From assembly GCF_026151205.1 (NCBI RefSeq), contig NC_087074.1, positions 16,102,962 through 16,166,961 of the forward strand: 64,000 nucleotides of DNA. The letters are read 5' to 3'. A model generated the notes under the pieces. That model was not told where the DNA came from, made no database searches, and saw only the letters and a list, made by a program, of their open reading frames with translations. The position numbers and the translations under genes are program-made. Each line of letters starts with the position of its first letter. The first letter of the stretch is position 1. This DNA is from Bolinopsis microptera (taxonomy: Eukaryota; Ctenophora; Tentaculata; Lobata; Bolinopsidae). Positions 22,101 to 33,291 of the stretch are shown here, one piece after another.

Positions 22101-25100
22101 GACATTAACCAGTGGTCGGAAGTTTCATAACATTTCAGAAAAATTGTATAACTATATAAAAATGTATAAAAAAAATTACATTACTATATAAAAATTGCAT
22201 AAAAATTGATTAGGTAACATGTAAACGACCCCTAAAGTGGCTTCAATCCATCGCATATATCAACTACCAGTGTGAATTCATAAGAAATGAATCATAATTT
22301 GCCGGACTGATCTCAGGAAATTCATTTGATTTCTGAATTTTTCAACTATTAATGATTCAGCCAAGTTTTTCATTTTTTAAATGATACTTATACAGTTTTT
22401 TATAGAACATAATCTCGGAGTAGTTTTTATTGCCTCTCTTCTGTTGGGACAGTCTCCGCTTTTTGGTTGTCCGAATAATTAAAATTATAATCGTCTTTGG
22501 TTTGCGCCTGGGCGCCTCGACGGAAATTTCACCACTCTGCATCATCCCCTCTACAACTGCCTACTACTTAAATATAAAGATCAAATTAAGCCATTGTGAT
22601 TTATTGAAATTTGTAGGATTACTCCTGTCCAACGGGTGTGCAGCAGTGCAGGCTGCAGCATTGGAACCTAGACCGCAGTTTAGTATGATACATTGTCACA
22701 TCCTTCAGCTGAGGGTAGAATTACTTTAGACCATTAAGATCCTTAATTCTTCACATAAATCATGGCCTATCTTGTATTTTAATTATTTGCATTGTACATT
22801 TGTACATACTTGTGTGTAAAATTGCGACTTTGTTCGAACTCAGTATCCTATTTAATCAGCTGTTTTTTGCTCTATTTATTTGACAACATTATGGTTTCGT
22901 ACGTTTACAAAATGGTAAGCTAAGTTTTTTTCTAACCTATTTCTATTAGAATACTTAGAAGCAAATCAGGAGTGAGGGGCTTATAATTTTAGATTATATC
23001 CTAATGAGTCGTGCAAATCGTATCCTAGTGAGTGCTATGAAACTGAGAAATGGGCCAATTATCTCCAGATAACAAAGGTTGTTATAGATTTAATTACCTT
23101 GTTGGCCGCTTTACAAGAAAACCCGCCGCTGTTCATCAAATTACAGTTTGTTTGATTTGACGAGACCTGCTTTGTTCTCAGTCGAAGAAAGACGCAAGAT
23201 TCTTATTTACAAAATATTTATATAAGAATTACTGGCCACGTTCATTTCAACGATCACTTTCAGATGACCCATCGGGGATGCCAGACAGAACAAGTTTTAG
23301 ACAGTATGCAAGAGGCTCACTTCCGTGATATCTGGCAGAAAGAGCGGGAGTCTGAGTTATCTTTGGCAAGAGATACTGCTGTGGCGCTTGCCAGGGCACA
23401 TTGGGAGCGGGAGAGTGAGAAGACCGTGAGGAACAGAGTTGATATCATTGTCAAGTAAGTAATTAATTGTTACCGACTTGGCACCGAAGAGCTACTCGCT
23501 TTTCTGGACAGTCTGGATTGGATAGTTCTTTATCGATACAGTATTAAATTTCTTGATCTATTTACTGGTTTACACTTCAAGAAAGACTTTTATCAAAACC
23601 TGCTTTGTTGTTTATTCGATAAACTGTCTGATTGAGTAGGCCTGATTAAAAATTATGATACAGGACTGACCTCGACACTATTTTAAGGTCTAAGAAGGAC
23701 GAATGGTTGAGAGAGGCTTCAAAATCGAGTGAAAAGCAAGTCGAGGACCTCAAATCACAATTAAAAGATACTGTCAGCAAAACTGAGGTTTTTATTTGCC
23801 AACAGTTGTCACAATATTTTATTCTGCCATACCTTAATAGCTCTGCGGCTCTGCCAGTTCAAGTGAAGTAATTTGTTCGTCAACATAGCAAACTGAATAC
23901 TGAATGGTCCTGTTTGCCCAGGACATGCGGCGGAAAGTGGAGTTGGAATATAAAAAGAGTTTATCACGTACTAACGAAGAGTACAAGAACGAAATGAACA
24001 GACTTCTCAAAGCTGAGCGAGACAAATCCTCTAAATGTGAAAAGAGGTGAGAGCAACACAACAATACAATTTTAGATACATTTTTTAGGAAAGCAAAACC
24101 CTGACATTTGATCTATAAATATAAATCTCCTTACTCAACTCACCCCTCCCCAGGCTGACACAAGTACAACAGGACTTGGACCGTTGTAAGGATTCAATAT
24201 CACGGTTACGCTCTGAGAACTCTACCTACATGCAGGGAGAACTTAAACAGAAACTAGAGCTGGACAAGCTCTCAGCCATGTTCGATCAGTTGAAGTGCTC
24301 TGAAGAGCTGCTGAGGGAGAAATCCGAGAATTCCAGCAACGAGATCGAGCGTTTGAAAGACAAGATGGAGAGGGGTAGTCAGAAGGTAACAGCCTTTTAA
24401 TTTTTATTCAATTTACCGTTTCACGATTGTTGATAGAACGATAGAAGTTTCTTATCTTAATTTTCGAACTTAATCGACAAATGGATTATTTTTTCTTAGC
24501 GGCACCGTTAGAGTCTTTAAGTATAGATGTTTGATGGGTAGCACCTCGGTTATTTGCACGAAGTGTTATTTTCTAAACTGAGATTTGAGAGCCTCTACCA
24601 GTCACAACATAGTTTAGACAGTGACGGCTGTCCTTAAGCTTTGACATTAAGGCCCGGCTCGATATCTTAGCAAACATTACCCTGATCACTGTTGGACTCG
24701 AAACTTATGTAATAAAATCTCCCAGGAATCCGTTGTAAGATCACAATGTGAGTCAGTCATCAGTCAGATGAAAGAAGAGTTGCTAAGGTATGCAGAGAAT
24801 GCCAACAGACAAGCTCTGGAATACGTCGAGAAAGCTGTGTCACAAAGCAAAGAGAGCACCGCTGCTAAATACAAGAAGTACTATCAGAGGTTAGTTTTAG
24901 TTTTCGTAATCAATCTCAAAATCTTTCTTTCCGCGTGGAGTAAATGATAATTGATGATTGGGTGATGATATCTGGCAACGTTCAATAATTTCCCCCATTT
25001 CAGGTTACTGTATTGTCTCATTGAGAAGCACCCAAATGTGAAGGGCACAGTGAAACACCTGCAACTCACCCTTCCTAAACAGGTTTCTATAATACCTACC

Positions 25101-25565
25101 AAGCCTTTAAGAAACTTGTGATGCAAATTGCAATGGTCACACCAAGAAGTTTGATAAGCTTTTTTCAGTGGAGCGGAAGTAATCTATCGAGGACAACTTC
25201 GTAACTTACTTACTATCTATTCCAACTATTTGTTCTCAACTATTTGTTTTCAGGTGCCCAGAACCCCGATATCCACCATGTCCCCTCGTTCCCGTACCAA
25301 ACCAGTTATAGACATGGATCGGCTCACACAAAACTCCAACGACAGTGGTCTACCTGCCACCCAGGAATCATTGTTCAGTTCCCAAACTCAGTCCCCCTAC
25401 CGGCACTCCCCGTACCGCCAGCAATCTCCCCTCAGGAGTTCGCCTCGTCAGCAACATTCGCCCTGCCGGCACTCGCCAAGCCGAACTTGCGCGCGATTTA
25501 ATTGCAATTTAGGACAGGGTGATTCCAGTGTTAGACGGAAGTTAAACTTAGGAAATAAAGTTTAG
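13130..25565 (+). CDS. CEP152: CEP152/Asterless-like centriole duplication scaffold, 22 exons, 1151 aa
   Basis: Exons: 13130-13225, 13413-13655, 13820-14083, 14239-14297, 14673-14786, 15029-15149, 15333-15464, 16648-16818, 17015-17175, 17418-17589, 17850-18030, 20052-20196, 20354-20477, 20662-20767, 20889-21028, 23264-23454, 23664-23787, 23922-24046, 24154-24385, 24726-24889, 25004-25082, 25254-25565. All junctions are GT-AG and in phase. The N-terminus is acidic (ALDDDIEDYDDWEPDEE, residues 38-54), like the PLK4-binding region of CEP152. Residues 60-200 are Asn/His- then Pro-rich, and 230-1010 are mostly coiled coil. Resemblances to vertebrate CEP152 are GCQTEQV (near 748) and the KYYQRLLYCLIEKHP block (near 1017), preceded by an LLRY-containing helix. 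In animals CEP152 recruits PLK4 at the centriole. The name rests on recalled motif similarity. The protein is shorter than human CEP152, and the tail is Ser/Pro/Arg-rich. Confidence 0.7.
15937..16560 (+). repeat. 15-bp minisatellite (about 40 copies) in a CEP152-like intron
   Basis: The unit is aagtaaccgtgtgct with C/T variation at the ccg position. It lies wholly inside the intron 15465-16647. Both strands stay open by chance because the unit length is a multiple of three. Confidence 0.95.
18264..19028 (-). CDS. Secreted Cu/Zn superoxide dismutase-like protein, intronless, nested in a CEP152-like intron
   Basis: 254 residues with an N-terminal signal peptide (LLCLLLLGVAAHSVTA). SOD landmarks: GLHIH (His66 and His68), GGHFNP (His85), DHGG (His93), RHLGDIGN (His104, Asp107), and Cys77 with a C-terminal Cys for the conserved disulfide. 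The zinc ligands are all present. The fourth copper ligand is replaced: VVLQ (Gln224) where SODs have VVHE/VVLH. The active-site Arg before the final ACG-like strand is also missing (VGIACC). About 65 extra residues, including the Lys/Arg-rich run 165-178, interrupt the barrel between residues 133 and 199. The family normally converts superoxide to peroxide; this member may be inactive or altered. It lies antisense within intron 18031-20051. The single exon may reflect retroposition. Confidence 0.8.
   Translation of the reverse strand: MLLCLLLLGVAAHSVTALQARCTMKLHKNGTKIGTVIFTSNGNKQRIEAYLKGDPDVITKGYHGLHIHSNPVKRNDCSAASTGGHFNPEGSDHGGLHFPSNSRHLGDIGNVRAGERGEVNQVHKITVDPLADEVGSGMIESLFVCAAEPFMLWPDGREERIVDLEKAEKKRKRALKKGKPTYSIVLKEPDCYQPVWNRDTFTLNSAKFALEGKQSIVGKAVVLQGREDLWKRGGDGNEDVGIACCTLKLVEEEA
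19258..19302. repeat. Tandem duplication of a 21-bp unit
   Basis: gggataatataagtcgcacg occurs twice in direct succession, upstream of the SOD-like gene and within the host intron. Confidence 0.8.
20528..20625 (+). repeat. Imperfect 13-15-bp tandem repeat (tttgacagaaact)
   Basis: About six copies with small changes lie in the intron after the exon ending at 20477. Confidence 0.8.
22196..22232. mobile_element. Remnant right end of the Harbinger-type MITE
   Basis: ttgattaggtaacatgtaaacgacccc, followed by taa, resembles the right terminus of the intact copies. No matching left end was found nearby. Confidence 0.35.
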
Positions 25566-26045
25566 ATATGATAGTATTTATGAATATAGAATGTAATATT
25601 TATGTGAAACTGTACCATACTTGATTGTAATTATAATGACTTCCCGTTTGTTGGAAGCCTCAGGGGTTGGATCCTGTGTTTTATCTATTTTTATCGTGAT
25701 TCTATGAGTTCTTTTGCATTGGATGCTTGTTAGCGTTTGACTAAATTATGACATTACAGTTACATTTTTTTGCTGATTCATGCTTATTACTTAATATGAC
25801 ATAAACATTAAATGGATAAGTAATCGTATCACTGAGTCTCCAGCAACCCGTAGGCAGTATAACCGATTTTCATTTAGTAGTAAAACAAATTTAATGTTTG
25901 ATAAAAATGAAATAGTATCGACGGTTGAAATATTCTTTAACCATAATATGGTAAAGGGTCCCTACATTTATAATCTACAATCTAACATCTATCTAACATC
26001 ACAATCTCTGACTAAATGAAGTTATATGACCCTAAATCGTGTATC
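25566..26045. other. Convergent intergenic gap, nothing coding seen
   Basis: AT-rich sequence between the end of the CEP152-like gene (plus) and the last candidate cystatin exon (minus). It probably holds both 3' UTRs. An AATAAA motif overlaps the last codons of the CEP152-like gene at 25553. Confidence 0.45.
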
Positions 26046-26216
26046 CTAATCCCACTGGGGTTCGTCAAAGTTCATGTTCTGGTCGAAGTAGTCCACCGCA
26101 CTATCCCCGACCTCGTGGTGTTGCAGAACTCCGTGAAGGTACACGCCTCCTCCGTAGCAGGGCAGATGCTCGAATATTCTCAAATGTACGAATTCCCCGT
26201 GAGCTGCCGTCTTAAC
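26046..26216 (-). CDS. Second candidate terminal exon of the cystatin gene
   Basis: Read from 26216 down, 57 codons including TAG follow an AG acceptor in phase 0. The peptide begins VKTAAHGEFVHLRIFEHLP, aligns with the exon at 27210-27079 (VK...GEHVHLRVHKSLPHAGG), and ends in a longer acidic tail (FDQNMNFDEPQWD). Exon 3 also ends in phase 0, so this exon could replace the first one by alternative splicing and polyadenylation. No separate upstream exons for a second cystatin gene were found between 26217 and 27078, though small ones could be missed. The pyrimidine tract before the acceptor is weak. Confidence 0.55.
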   Translation of the reverse strand, partial: VKTAAHGEFVHLRIFEHLPCYGGGVYLHGVLQHHEVGDSAVDYFDQNMNFDEPQWD

Positions 26217-27078
26217 CTGGACATAAGTTATTTACGGCACGAGGTATCCCTAATCCCTGATGGTGGTTTTAAAACGCTGGAGACCATACTTAATGATTAA
26301 ACTTAGCAATTAGAATTTATTGTGGAGATAGACCGTTCACCTTGTCTTGACTCACGGTACACTGGCTAGAGAGTCCCTCTGCCGACAGTTTTCTGTCAGA
26401 TGACTGGATGACATGATTAATTTGATTCTTATTATAATATGTACTGTACTGTAGTGTCACGCGCGCGTCGCGTTGGTTAATTAGATTTCAGCGCAGATAA
26501 GTCTGCAAAATTACATTCGGCGCCGCGCTCAGCCGCCTAACACAATCTCAAAATTACACCAGATTGCATTTAGCGATTGAGTTTCACCCTATATTCCACT
26601 TTCCAGCAGGTGGTATTGCTTTACATTGCGAATGAAATATTTTGTGTATGGTTCCACAGCTGGCTCATCTTATTGCATTAGGCACACCGAAGAATCTCCT
26701 AGATTGTGTGATAAATCAATTATGTTATGTAGATCATGCTACAGCTGTTGATTCAGAACTAAGACACATTATTTCCATATTCCGAATGCAAATTTGAAAT
26801 TACAAAAATGTTAAACATGCAATGTATTCGTCAGCATTAAAGATCAACGATCGATAATTCCCCAAAAGAAATAGTTTTTATGAAAACAATGCAAGCAAAT
26901 TATGCAAGAAGTAAGCAATCTATGAAGGAAAACATTTGAAACATTTAGTACACTCTAAATTCTACCAACACTCAATGAAAAGAATATACTGTCTGAGAAA
27001 AATATTTCAAAACAATCACATGTTTCAATGTAACATAACAATAGTTCTAATAAGTTGTAGACATCTATGTAGAAGAGT

Positions 27079-28874
27079 CTAGAAATGCTCGATTGGGCAC
27101 GCCTCCGTCTTGGAATGCTGAATAGAGTGTAGAGAAAGTTCTCCACCGGCATGAGGTAAACTCTTGTGTACTCTTAGGTGCACGTGCTCCCCATCATCAG
27201 CAACTTTAACCTGGTTAATATACACAGCTACAGCTAAAAATCAATGAGATCATACATATACCGTGCTTGTAATCATGTTTGTACGGTCAGCTGATTTTGC
27301 GATAGAATCACGTTTTACGTCAAAAATCTGATGAAAGTTCTCTAAATTTACATTTTGAATAACTGCCGCAATCAATTTTTTATATTTTTATAAGCGTAAC
27401 AAAGTAAAGGATGTTATAGCCCGACTAAAAGTTTCATGTGGATGTGTGAACAACAATCTTAGGGACATATTTTCATGTAGATAAGAAATGCAATATCTTT
27501 TGGCCTTTGGGTATTATATAACTTGTTCCTTATTGCTTTAGCCGAGACGGTAAATACGCCGCAATAAGGGAAGTGGAAGTGCTATGTTCGAACCTTATCT
27601 TGAGTAGCTGTTACTCAACTGGGTGGGGTAGGAACAAGAATGTGTCAAGTTCTGCCGCATTTTTGAAAGAATGACCTAAAATATTTGGTAAGGGGTCGTT
27701 CACATATTACGTAATCACTTTTTGGACAATTTTTACCCCCCCCCCCCCCTCCGTAATCAGTTTTACACATAGCTATTGTATCAAAATAACACTACCGTAA
27801 TCATTTGGAAACCCCCCGGCCCCCCCCCCTCGGCTGATTACGTAATATGTGAACGACCCCTAAGAAAAAGAAAGTTACCTTGACAAAGTAGTTAGTTCCA
27901 GCAACCACTTGAGTTGTGTAGGAATGTGGCTCAAACACCGAGTAGGATTTCTTAGCATGATCTTCAACCGCACCCTTTACCTATGGAGAAACAGTTAATT
28001 GGTTTTCAGTACTGTTTGCATTATATATATATTATACAGGTAGGTATATAAGAGTGAGGCACCCTATTGAAAACTATCCAAAATAATTAGAATTGGATAA
28101 AAACTGTGCAAATGTTTTACCTGAGTGACGATAGCCCGAATCTCGTCATTTGCAGGTTTAGCGTCACTAGTTCCACCGCACTTCATGTCTAAATGGGGAA
28201 CATTTTAGTTGGTTCATTTTAAAACCTTCTGCTTAGATCATTTTATATAATAACTTGAGTAAAAAAAAAATTATATATTTGATTTAAAATGTCCTTGTTC
28301 AAAACATAAAATCACATATTTTGGGCAAATTAACATTAAGTTCTGTTAACTATGACGTATGCCTGGCTTATGAGCAAAAAGATTTTTATATTGCCATATG
28401 AATAAATGTTGATTTGTGTGTCAGATGATTTATCTGTGAGAAGTATTTTGACAAATTACCAGTAGCACGTGATATTTACAGAACACACAAGGCAGGAGGA
28501 GATCGGGTAGATCGTTTTAAGACTTGCCCTTTACGATCATTCTAGAGTCTAGCAAGTAACGTGACAAGCTATTTAGGGGAAATCAAAAACGCAATCTACC
28601 ATCACTAAAGTGTACACTGTAAGGCATTTGTAACTTTATATTTCTTTTGTTCAAACTTTTACAATTAACATACGTGCTCATTGTTCTGGTATTAATAGAG
28701 CAAGGGGCAATGGAAGCGACTGAATGTACATATTGTATTTGTACAATGTACACATCTTTAAACAGTAAACTACATAGAGAATTTAGGGAAACTGATAAAT
28801 AGTTAAGATAATCTATACTCACAAGCCACAGTAAGGAGTCCGCACAGTATTAAGCAGAAAGAAAGTGACTTCAT
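27079..28874 (-). CDS. Secreted stefin-type cystatin (cysteine protease inhibitor), four exons, 117 aa
   Basis: Exons on the minus strand: 28874-28823, 28188-28121, 27980-27879 and 27210-27079. They join in phases 1, 0 and 0 and stay open. Exon 1 encodes a signal peptide (MKSLSFCLILCGLLTVA). Exon 2 has the N-terminal Gly pair of the inhibitory wedge (KCGGTSDAKPA). Exon 3 has the first-hairpin motif QVVAG and GTNYFVK. Exon 4 has the second-hairpin LP (HKSLPH) and ends in EHF. The sequence is closer to stefins (cystatin A/B) than to type 2 cystatins, but the signal peptide predicts secretion. It should block papain-like proteases. Intron 3 carries a Harbinger-type MITE (27692-27860) and, further downstream, there is an alternative last exon at 26216-26046. 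Confidence 0.85.
27692..27860. mobile_element. PIF/Harbinger-type MITE (169 bp) in cystatin intron 3
   Basis: Terminal inverted repeats ggggtcgttcacatattacg / cgtaatatgtgaacgacccc. TAA target-site duplications at 27689-27691 and 27861-27863. The interior has two long poly-C runs. A 3-bp TAA duplication with GGG-starting ends fits PIF/Harbinger. Confidence 0.8.
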
Positions 28875-30779
28875 AATAGGAGAGGACAGTGACAAAACAA
28901 ACTAGATAAACTGGTGAAATGACTTAATACAAACGTGAAATTGTATATCCTTTGTTCTGGAAGTTGCAAGATAAGATACCAGGTGCACTACCTGGACACG
29001 TCTCATCATAAAACAAATAGGCTTGCAGTATTGTGTTCAGCAGGCACACTACCTGTTCCGTTTATATGAGCACCAGAGGCAATATATTAGTGCGGTGTGT
29101 GCAGAATTGCACTATTGACCTAATACCGCACTTTTCCGCACTATTAGCCGATACCCGTTCTATCAGATTTGTGCACCTGGTACTGTTGTGAAAAGATCGA
29201 CATGCACATAACTATGATTCTAGGGTCAAACGTTTTTCATGACGCACCATCGGAAGGAAAGTGTATCATATGGCAAGTAGTCGATAATTGATAAAAAACT
29301 AAAGACGATTAATCTTGGTAAATTAATGAATTGATCTTGGCAAACTAATAACTCGATCGAAATCCCTCAACAGATACAAATTGAGTCACTTAAGCTACGT
29401 TTACATAATATAGCTTGTAGTCATTTTAGCTTGTACACACACAGTGTTGTAAAGTGTTGGAATCCAATGTTGTAAAATCATAATATTGTATACCCTGCTT
29501 CATCGCTAGCTAAACAACACCAGTCCTTATACCCGTCTAATTATAAAAGCTTCTATGAGAGTTATTCTAGAATTTTACATATTGATTTGTTAAGAAATTC
29601 GCTGTAACAATAATACCTCAATCCTGCAACGTTATATACCATTACCTGCTGATCAATCCAACCAGGAGAGCTCAGTTGAATTTTAGTTTAAAGTTTTCAA
29701 TTACGTTTGAGAAGTTTATCATGTATGATTACATAGAGAAATATCTTGTGTTTCACATTGGAAACTATTACAGTCTTTTAGAATACGTTTAACCTATTCC
29801 GCAATTAACATAGCAGTAACGATAGAAGGTAACCAGTTTTTTACACAAGAACCTGTTAAAACTATAATTGAGTCCAGAAAAATGCAATATGTAACGATCT
29901 GAAATGTATTACAATACAATGAAGCAAAATGTTTGCACACATGAATGATAAATTTGCGATGTTACGAAGTTCTACAATTCATCTGTAATGAAAAATAAAG
30001 TTTTAAAAATCGAACTTATAATCAGCTAAACGTGAAAAAATGTATCTTTAAAGTTAAAACATGAGTCAACGGATAATAATATTATGTACAAATAGCTTTC
30101 GTTGAGGCTGGTTTACGCAAATTTTTAATGATCTCTTAGAGGCATTGAGACTGTTACATCAGGATTGCACTTTCGATGAAATCCCTATTTCCTCGAATTT
30201 ATGATTCCAAAAAACGAGTGACTTGGAAAACTTCTCTAGCTTGAACAAGGTCGAGCTAAAGCATGATATCTATCTGACCTTTGCTGGAGCCTCAGCACTG
30301 ATTCAATACTTTAAAAAACCGTTATCATCAATCATGAACAGACTGTAGCTGTCAAAATGGTGATGCGCTGCTGAATACGGTCAAGTTTCAACCAATATAA
30401 TTTTTACGATATGAATATGATTACATTTTCTTCAGGAAGAACCAAAGTGAGAACCCGATAAGATAACAAAGCTAGGGCTTGTGCAAATTCTATTGGTTTC
30501 GGTAGAATCCAAGAAACTCGACACGGTATATGGAAATTTGTTGCACTTTTAACAGTTTAGGTTACAGTGTAGGTCACTTTGTAGATTAGATACGATGAGC
30601 TTTACTGTTCAAAAATTCAGAAGATTTATTAACGGGTGATACTCGTAAAATATTTGTTTCAAATATTAGGCCGTCGACAAGTCCAACTCGGCGCACGTCT
30701 TGGTAGGTTATAAACCTGCAAAAGATTTATTATTAATGTGTGTCTGAACTGATAATCAAATATAAAACGCCGAAATTCC
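28875..30779. other. Long gap, no gene recognised
   Basis: Contains the presumed cystatin promoter next to 28874. No frame with family similarity, no convincing exon and no repeat were seen in the remainder. Confidence 0.4.
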
Positions 30780-31548
30780 ATAATAATAATAATTTAAACT
30801 TATAGATTATAGTGGCACAACAACTTAAAATGCACAGGTGTGCCACGAAAACAAGTCAGGATACAAGAAAACCTGAAAAGCAATCCACATTTAGGTTCCA
30901 AACCATAGAAAATTGTAAAGACTTGATACACTAAATTACAAGGTTAAGGGTATGCACTTAACAGTAGAAACGTTGAAAAATAGTAAATTAATTAATATCA
31001 AAAGCACGTTTAAAAAGAAACGTTTTGAGATACACTTTAAAAGATTCCAGTGACATGCAATTCTTAATTTCAAGAGGCAGCTCATTCCATAATTTAGGGC
31101 CAACTTTCTGAAACGATCTTTCTCCATACTGTGAATATACTCTTGGTTCAGTCAAATAGATAAGATGATTATAATTGGCATATTTAAACATATCACTTAA
31201 ATAATCTGGTCCCATACCATTAAGACATTTATAGACAAGAAGCAATAACTTATATTGAATTCTGTAACTAATATGCAGCCAATGAAGGTCTTTCAGAGTG
31301 TCTCCTAGATGATCATATTTATATAGTCCTACTATAGCTTTAGCAGCTGCATTCTGAACGAGTTGGAGTTGGTGGATGAGGTTGTCACTAATTCCATAAT
31401 AAAGAGCATTGCAGTAGTCCAATTTGCAGACAATGATGCTGTTAATTATAAGCTTGAGCTGAGCTTTACTAAAGAGATATTTTCTCCTTATAACATTCCT
31501 AAGGAGTCCACATTTAGCTGAACATACTAGTCCACAGAATTCCACCAT
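30780..31548 (-). mobile_element. 5'-truncated CR1/L2-like LINE fragment
   Basis: An open frame from 31548 to 30988 encodes 186 residues of a LINE C-terminal domain: KLDYCNALYYGI, LQLVQNAAAKAIVG, LHWLHISYRIQYK, WNELPLEIKN. A short 3' UTR ends in an (ATT)n run at 30780-30793 (aataat on the plus strand), as in CR1/L2. The RT catalytic part is absent, a normal result of incomplete reverse transcription. Confidence 0.8.
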
Positions 31549-31629
31549 GTAATTGAAGCTTAGGTGGAATAAACATCTGTAAGGACAACTTAACCACTGT
31601 CCAGAGATAAAGCTTACAGGTACAGTCTG

Positions 31630-32311
31630 CCCAGTGACATAAATTTAAAAAGGGACTAGGAATCCAGTCTGGAAAGAAAAAACGGCTACCATATATTTTT
31701 AAAACGACTACCATAAATTTTTCGGCCGCTCCGCGGCCGAATAACGGTTTCATTTTACTTTGCTAGTTATATTACAGAGGTTTAGTTATTCATTAGTATA
31801 GTTATTAATTCATTAGTATAGTTATTCATAATTGCCAAAAGATTGTGAAAGAATTCCTTTCCGGGTCTCGAACTCGCGATCTGCTAATATAGTACCGACG
31901 GATTAACCAACTAGGCTACGATTCCATGTACGCTTTTGTAATATTTACATATAGGTCTTCGCGCGTTCCTGCAACTACCATACTACCATACTACCAAACA
32001 GTCCATACTACCATACTGGTAGTAGGAAAATCTTGGATCCTGACAGGAATATCTTGGATTATTTGGTAACGCGCAAGTTAGGTGCAAGAACTAGGAATCT
32101 GCAGGAATCTGGCATTTGCGCTCGATTCGAACATCTTCTCGGATAAATATAGAATTAAAGTACAGTGCGCGGCGTTACAGTGTGTAACAACCGAGAGCGA
32201 CTATTTTAAAGTTGATTTAATAATTTTGTTGACAAAAATTAGTCGGCGTGGCTATGGAAATTAATATGGCTAGGAATTAGATTCTTAGATTCCTCACTTT
32301 ATGTCACTGGG
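31630..32311. mobile_element. hAT-type MITE, copy 2 (682 bp)
   Basis: Same inverted ends as copy 1 (cccagtgacataaa). Perfect 8-bp target duplication ACAGTCTG at 31622-31629 and 32312-32319. It is nearly identical to copy 1 over the full length apart from small indels, which suggests recent activity. Confidence 0.85.
31858..31923 (-). other. tRNA-like Pol III promoter in hAT MITE copy 2
   Basis: The A box TAGCCTAGTTGG (31907-31918) and a B-box-like GAGTTCGAGACCC are both retained on the minus strand. The segment differs from copy 1 at only a few bases. Confidence 0.6.
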
Positions 32312-32374
32312 ACAGTCTGTATGTTCAGCTAAATGTGGAGCCAAGAATGATCACAATCATATCCTCAACTGTAA

Positions 32375-32752
32375 GGGGTTGTTCACATATTACGTAATCA
32401 ATATTTTGGCAATTTTTACCCCCCCCCACTATATTACGTAATCAAGGTTTGACCCCCCCCCCCCCCCTAATCAAGACCCAACCCCCCTCCTATATTAATT
32501 TTATTACTGATTTAATTTTATTACTATCTTTTACATGTCCATGTTAAGCCATTTATTTATTAAAAGCTATCACAATGGATTAATGAATGAAATAATCGTA
32601 AAGCACTTACTAAACGACAATTGGTTTAAAAAACGAAAATTTTGATTACAGAATTAACGACCAAAATCCCCCCCGCCACGTAATCAACCGTAAGCATTTG
32701 AAAACTCCCCCCCCCCCCCCCTTGGCTGATTACGTAATATGTGAACGACCCC
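32375..32752. mobile_element. PIF/Harbinger-type MITE (378 bp), second clear copy
   Basis: Ends ggggttgttcacatattacg and cgtaatatgtgaacgacccc, flanked by TAA at 32372-32374 and 32753-32755. The interior contains several poly-C tracts and AT-rich sequence. It splits the codons of the retroelement fragment exactly at its TAA target. Confidence 0.8.
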
Positions 32753-33291
32753 TAAGAGAGAGGGGTATGTGAACTACCGTCATAACAACGTGAGAGACTC
32801 CGTTGCTGAATACCTTAGGCTGGTGACCAAGGATGTGAGGATTGAGCCCCTTTTTACACCTATAGAATCAGCCAACTTCCAACAGAAGGGCAACAATGCT
32901 GATTTAATATAATAAGGCTAGGCTTGATATATCAGCAAGAGGAGTGTGGAGCACATTTGAGAGGACTTTCTTTGATGTGCGCATTTTCAATCCTACATCG
33001 CCTACACATCAAGGAAAGACCATGCCACAGCTCCACACTCTGCACGAGAATGAGAAAAAGAACCAGTACATGAACCGAGTGCTACAATTGGAGAAAGGGT
33101 CATTCGTCCCTCTAGTATTTACCACTACAGAAGGAATGGCACCTGAGGCCAAGCGTTTCATAAGGAGACTTGCTGTGTTGATAGCCACCAAGACAAAGGA
33201 GGACTACAGCCAGGTGATGTGTAATATCAGGACACGCCTGAGCATGGATATAATGAGGAGTGTGATAGTAGCAGTTAGAGGTGTACGTTGA

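Larger units (their letters stand above)
31549..33291 (+). pseudogene. Retroelement-type gene fragment with a nuclease-like C-terminal domain, broken by two MITEs
   Basis: Leaving out the hAT MITE (31630-32311) and the Harbinger MITE (32375-32752), each with one target duplication, the plus strand reads on through a Cys/His segment (SAKCGAKNDHNHILNCK), NYRHNNVRDSVAEYL and, after a frame break near 32905, ARLDISARGVW, FFDVRIFNP, GSFVPLVFTTTEGM and a stop at 33291. I recall the same order (RHN..RD, ARLD, FFDVRVFNP) from uncharacterised retroelement-linked proteins in marine invertebrates. The D...DVR spacing resembles a PD-(D/E)XK nuclease core, but that is inference. It is disrupted and not functional here. 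Confidence 0.6.

Noticed and set aside
26016-26300. A 94-codon plus-strand frame opposite the cystatin-like exon
   Set aside because: The minus strand encodes a recognisable cystatin C-terminus with a splice acceptor. The plus frame is its shadow.
31505-32350. A 20-bp identity on opposite strands (tatgttcagctaaatgtgga) at 31512-31531 and 32320-32339, as a possible inverted repeat of a large transposon
   Set aside because: The match ends abruptly and the hAT MITE between them has its own TIRs and duplications. Both sides lie in different retroelement frames. Chance or gene conversion is more likely.
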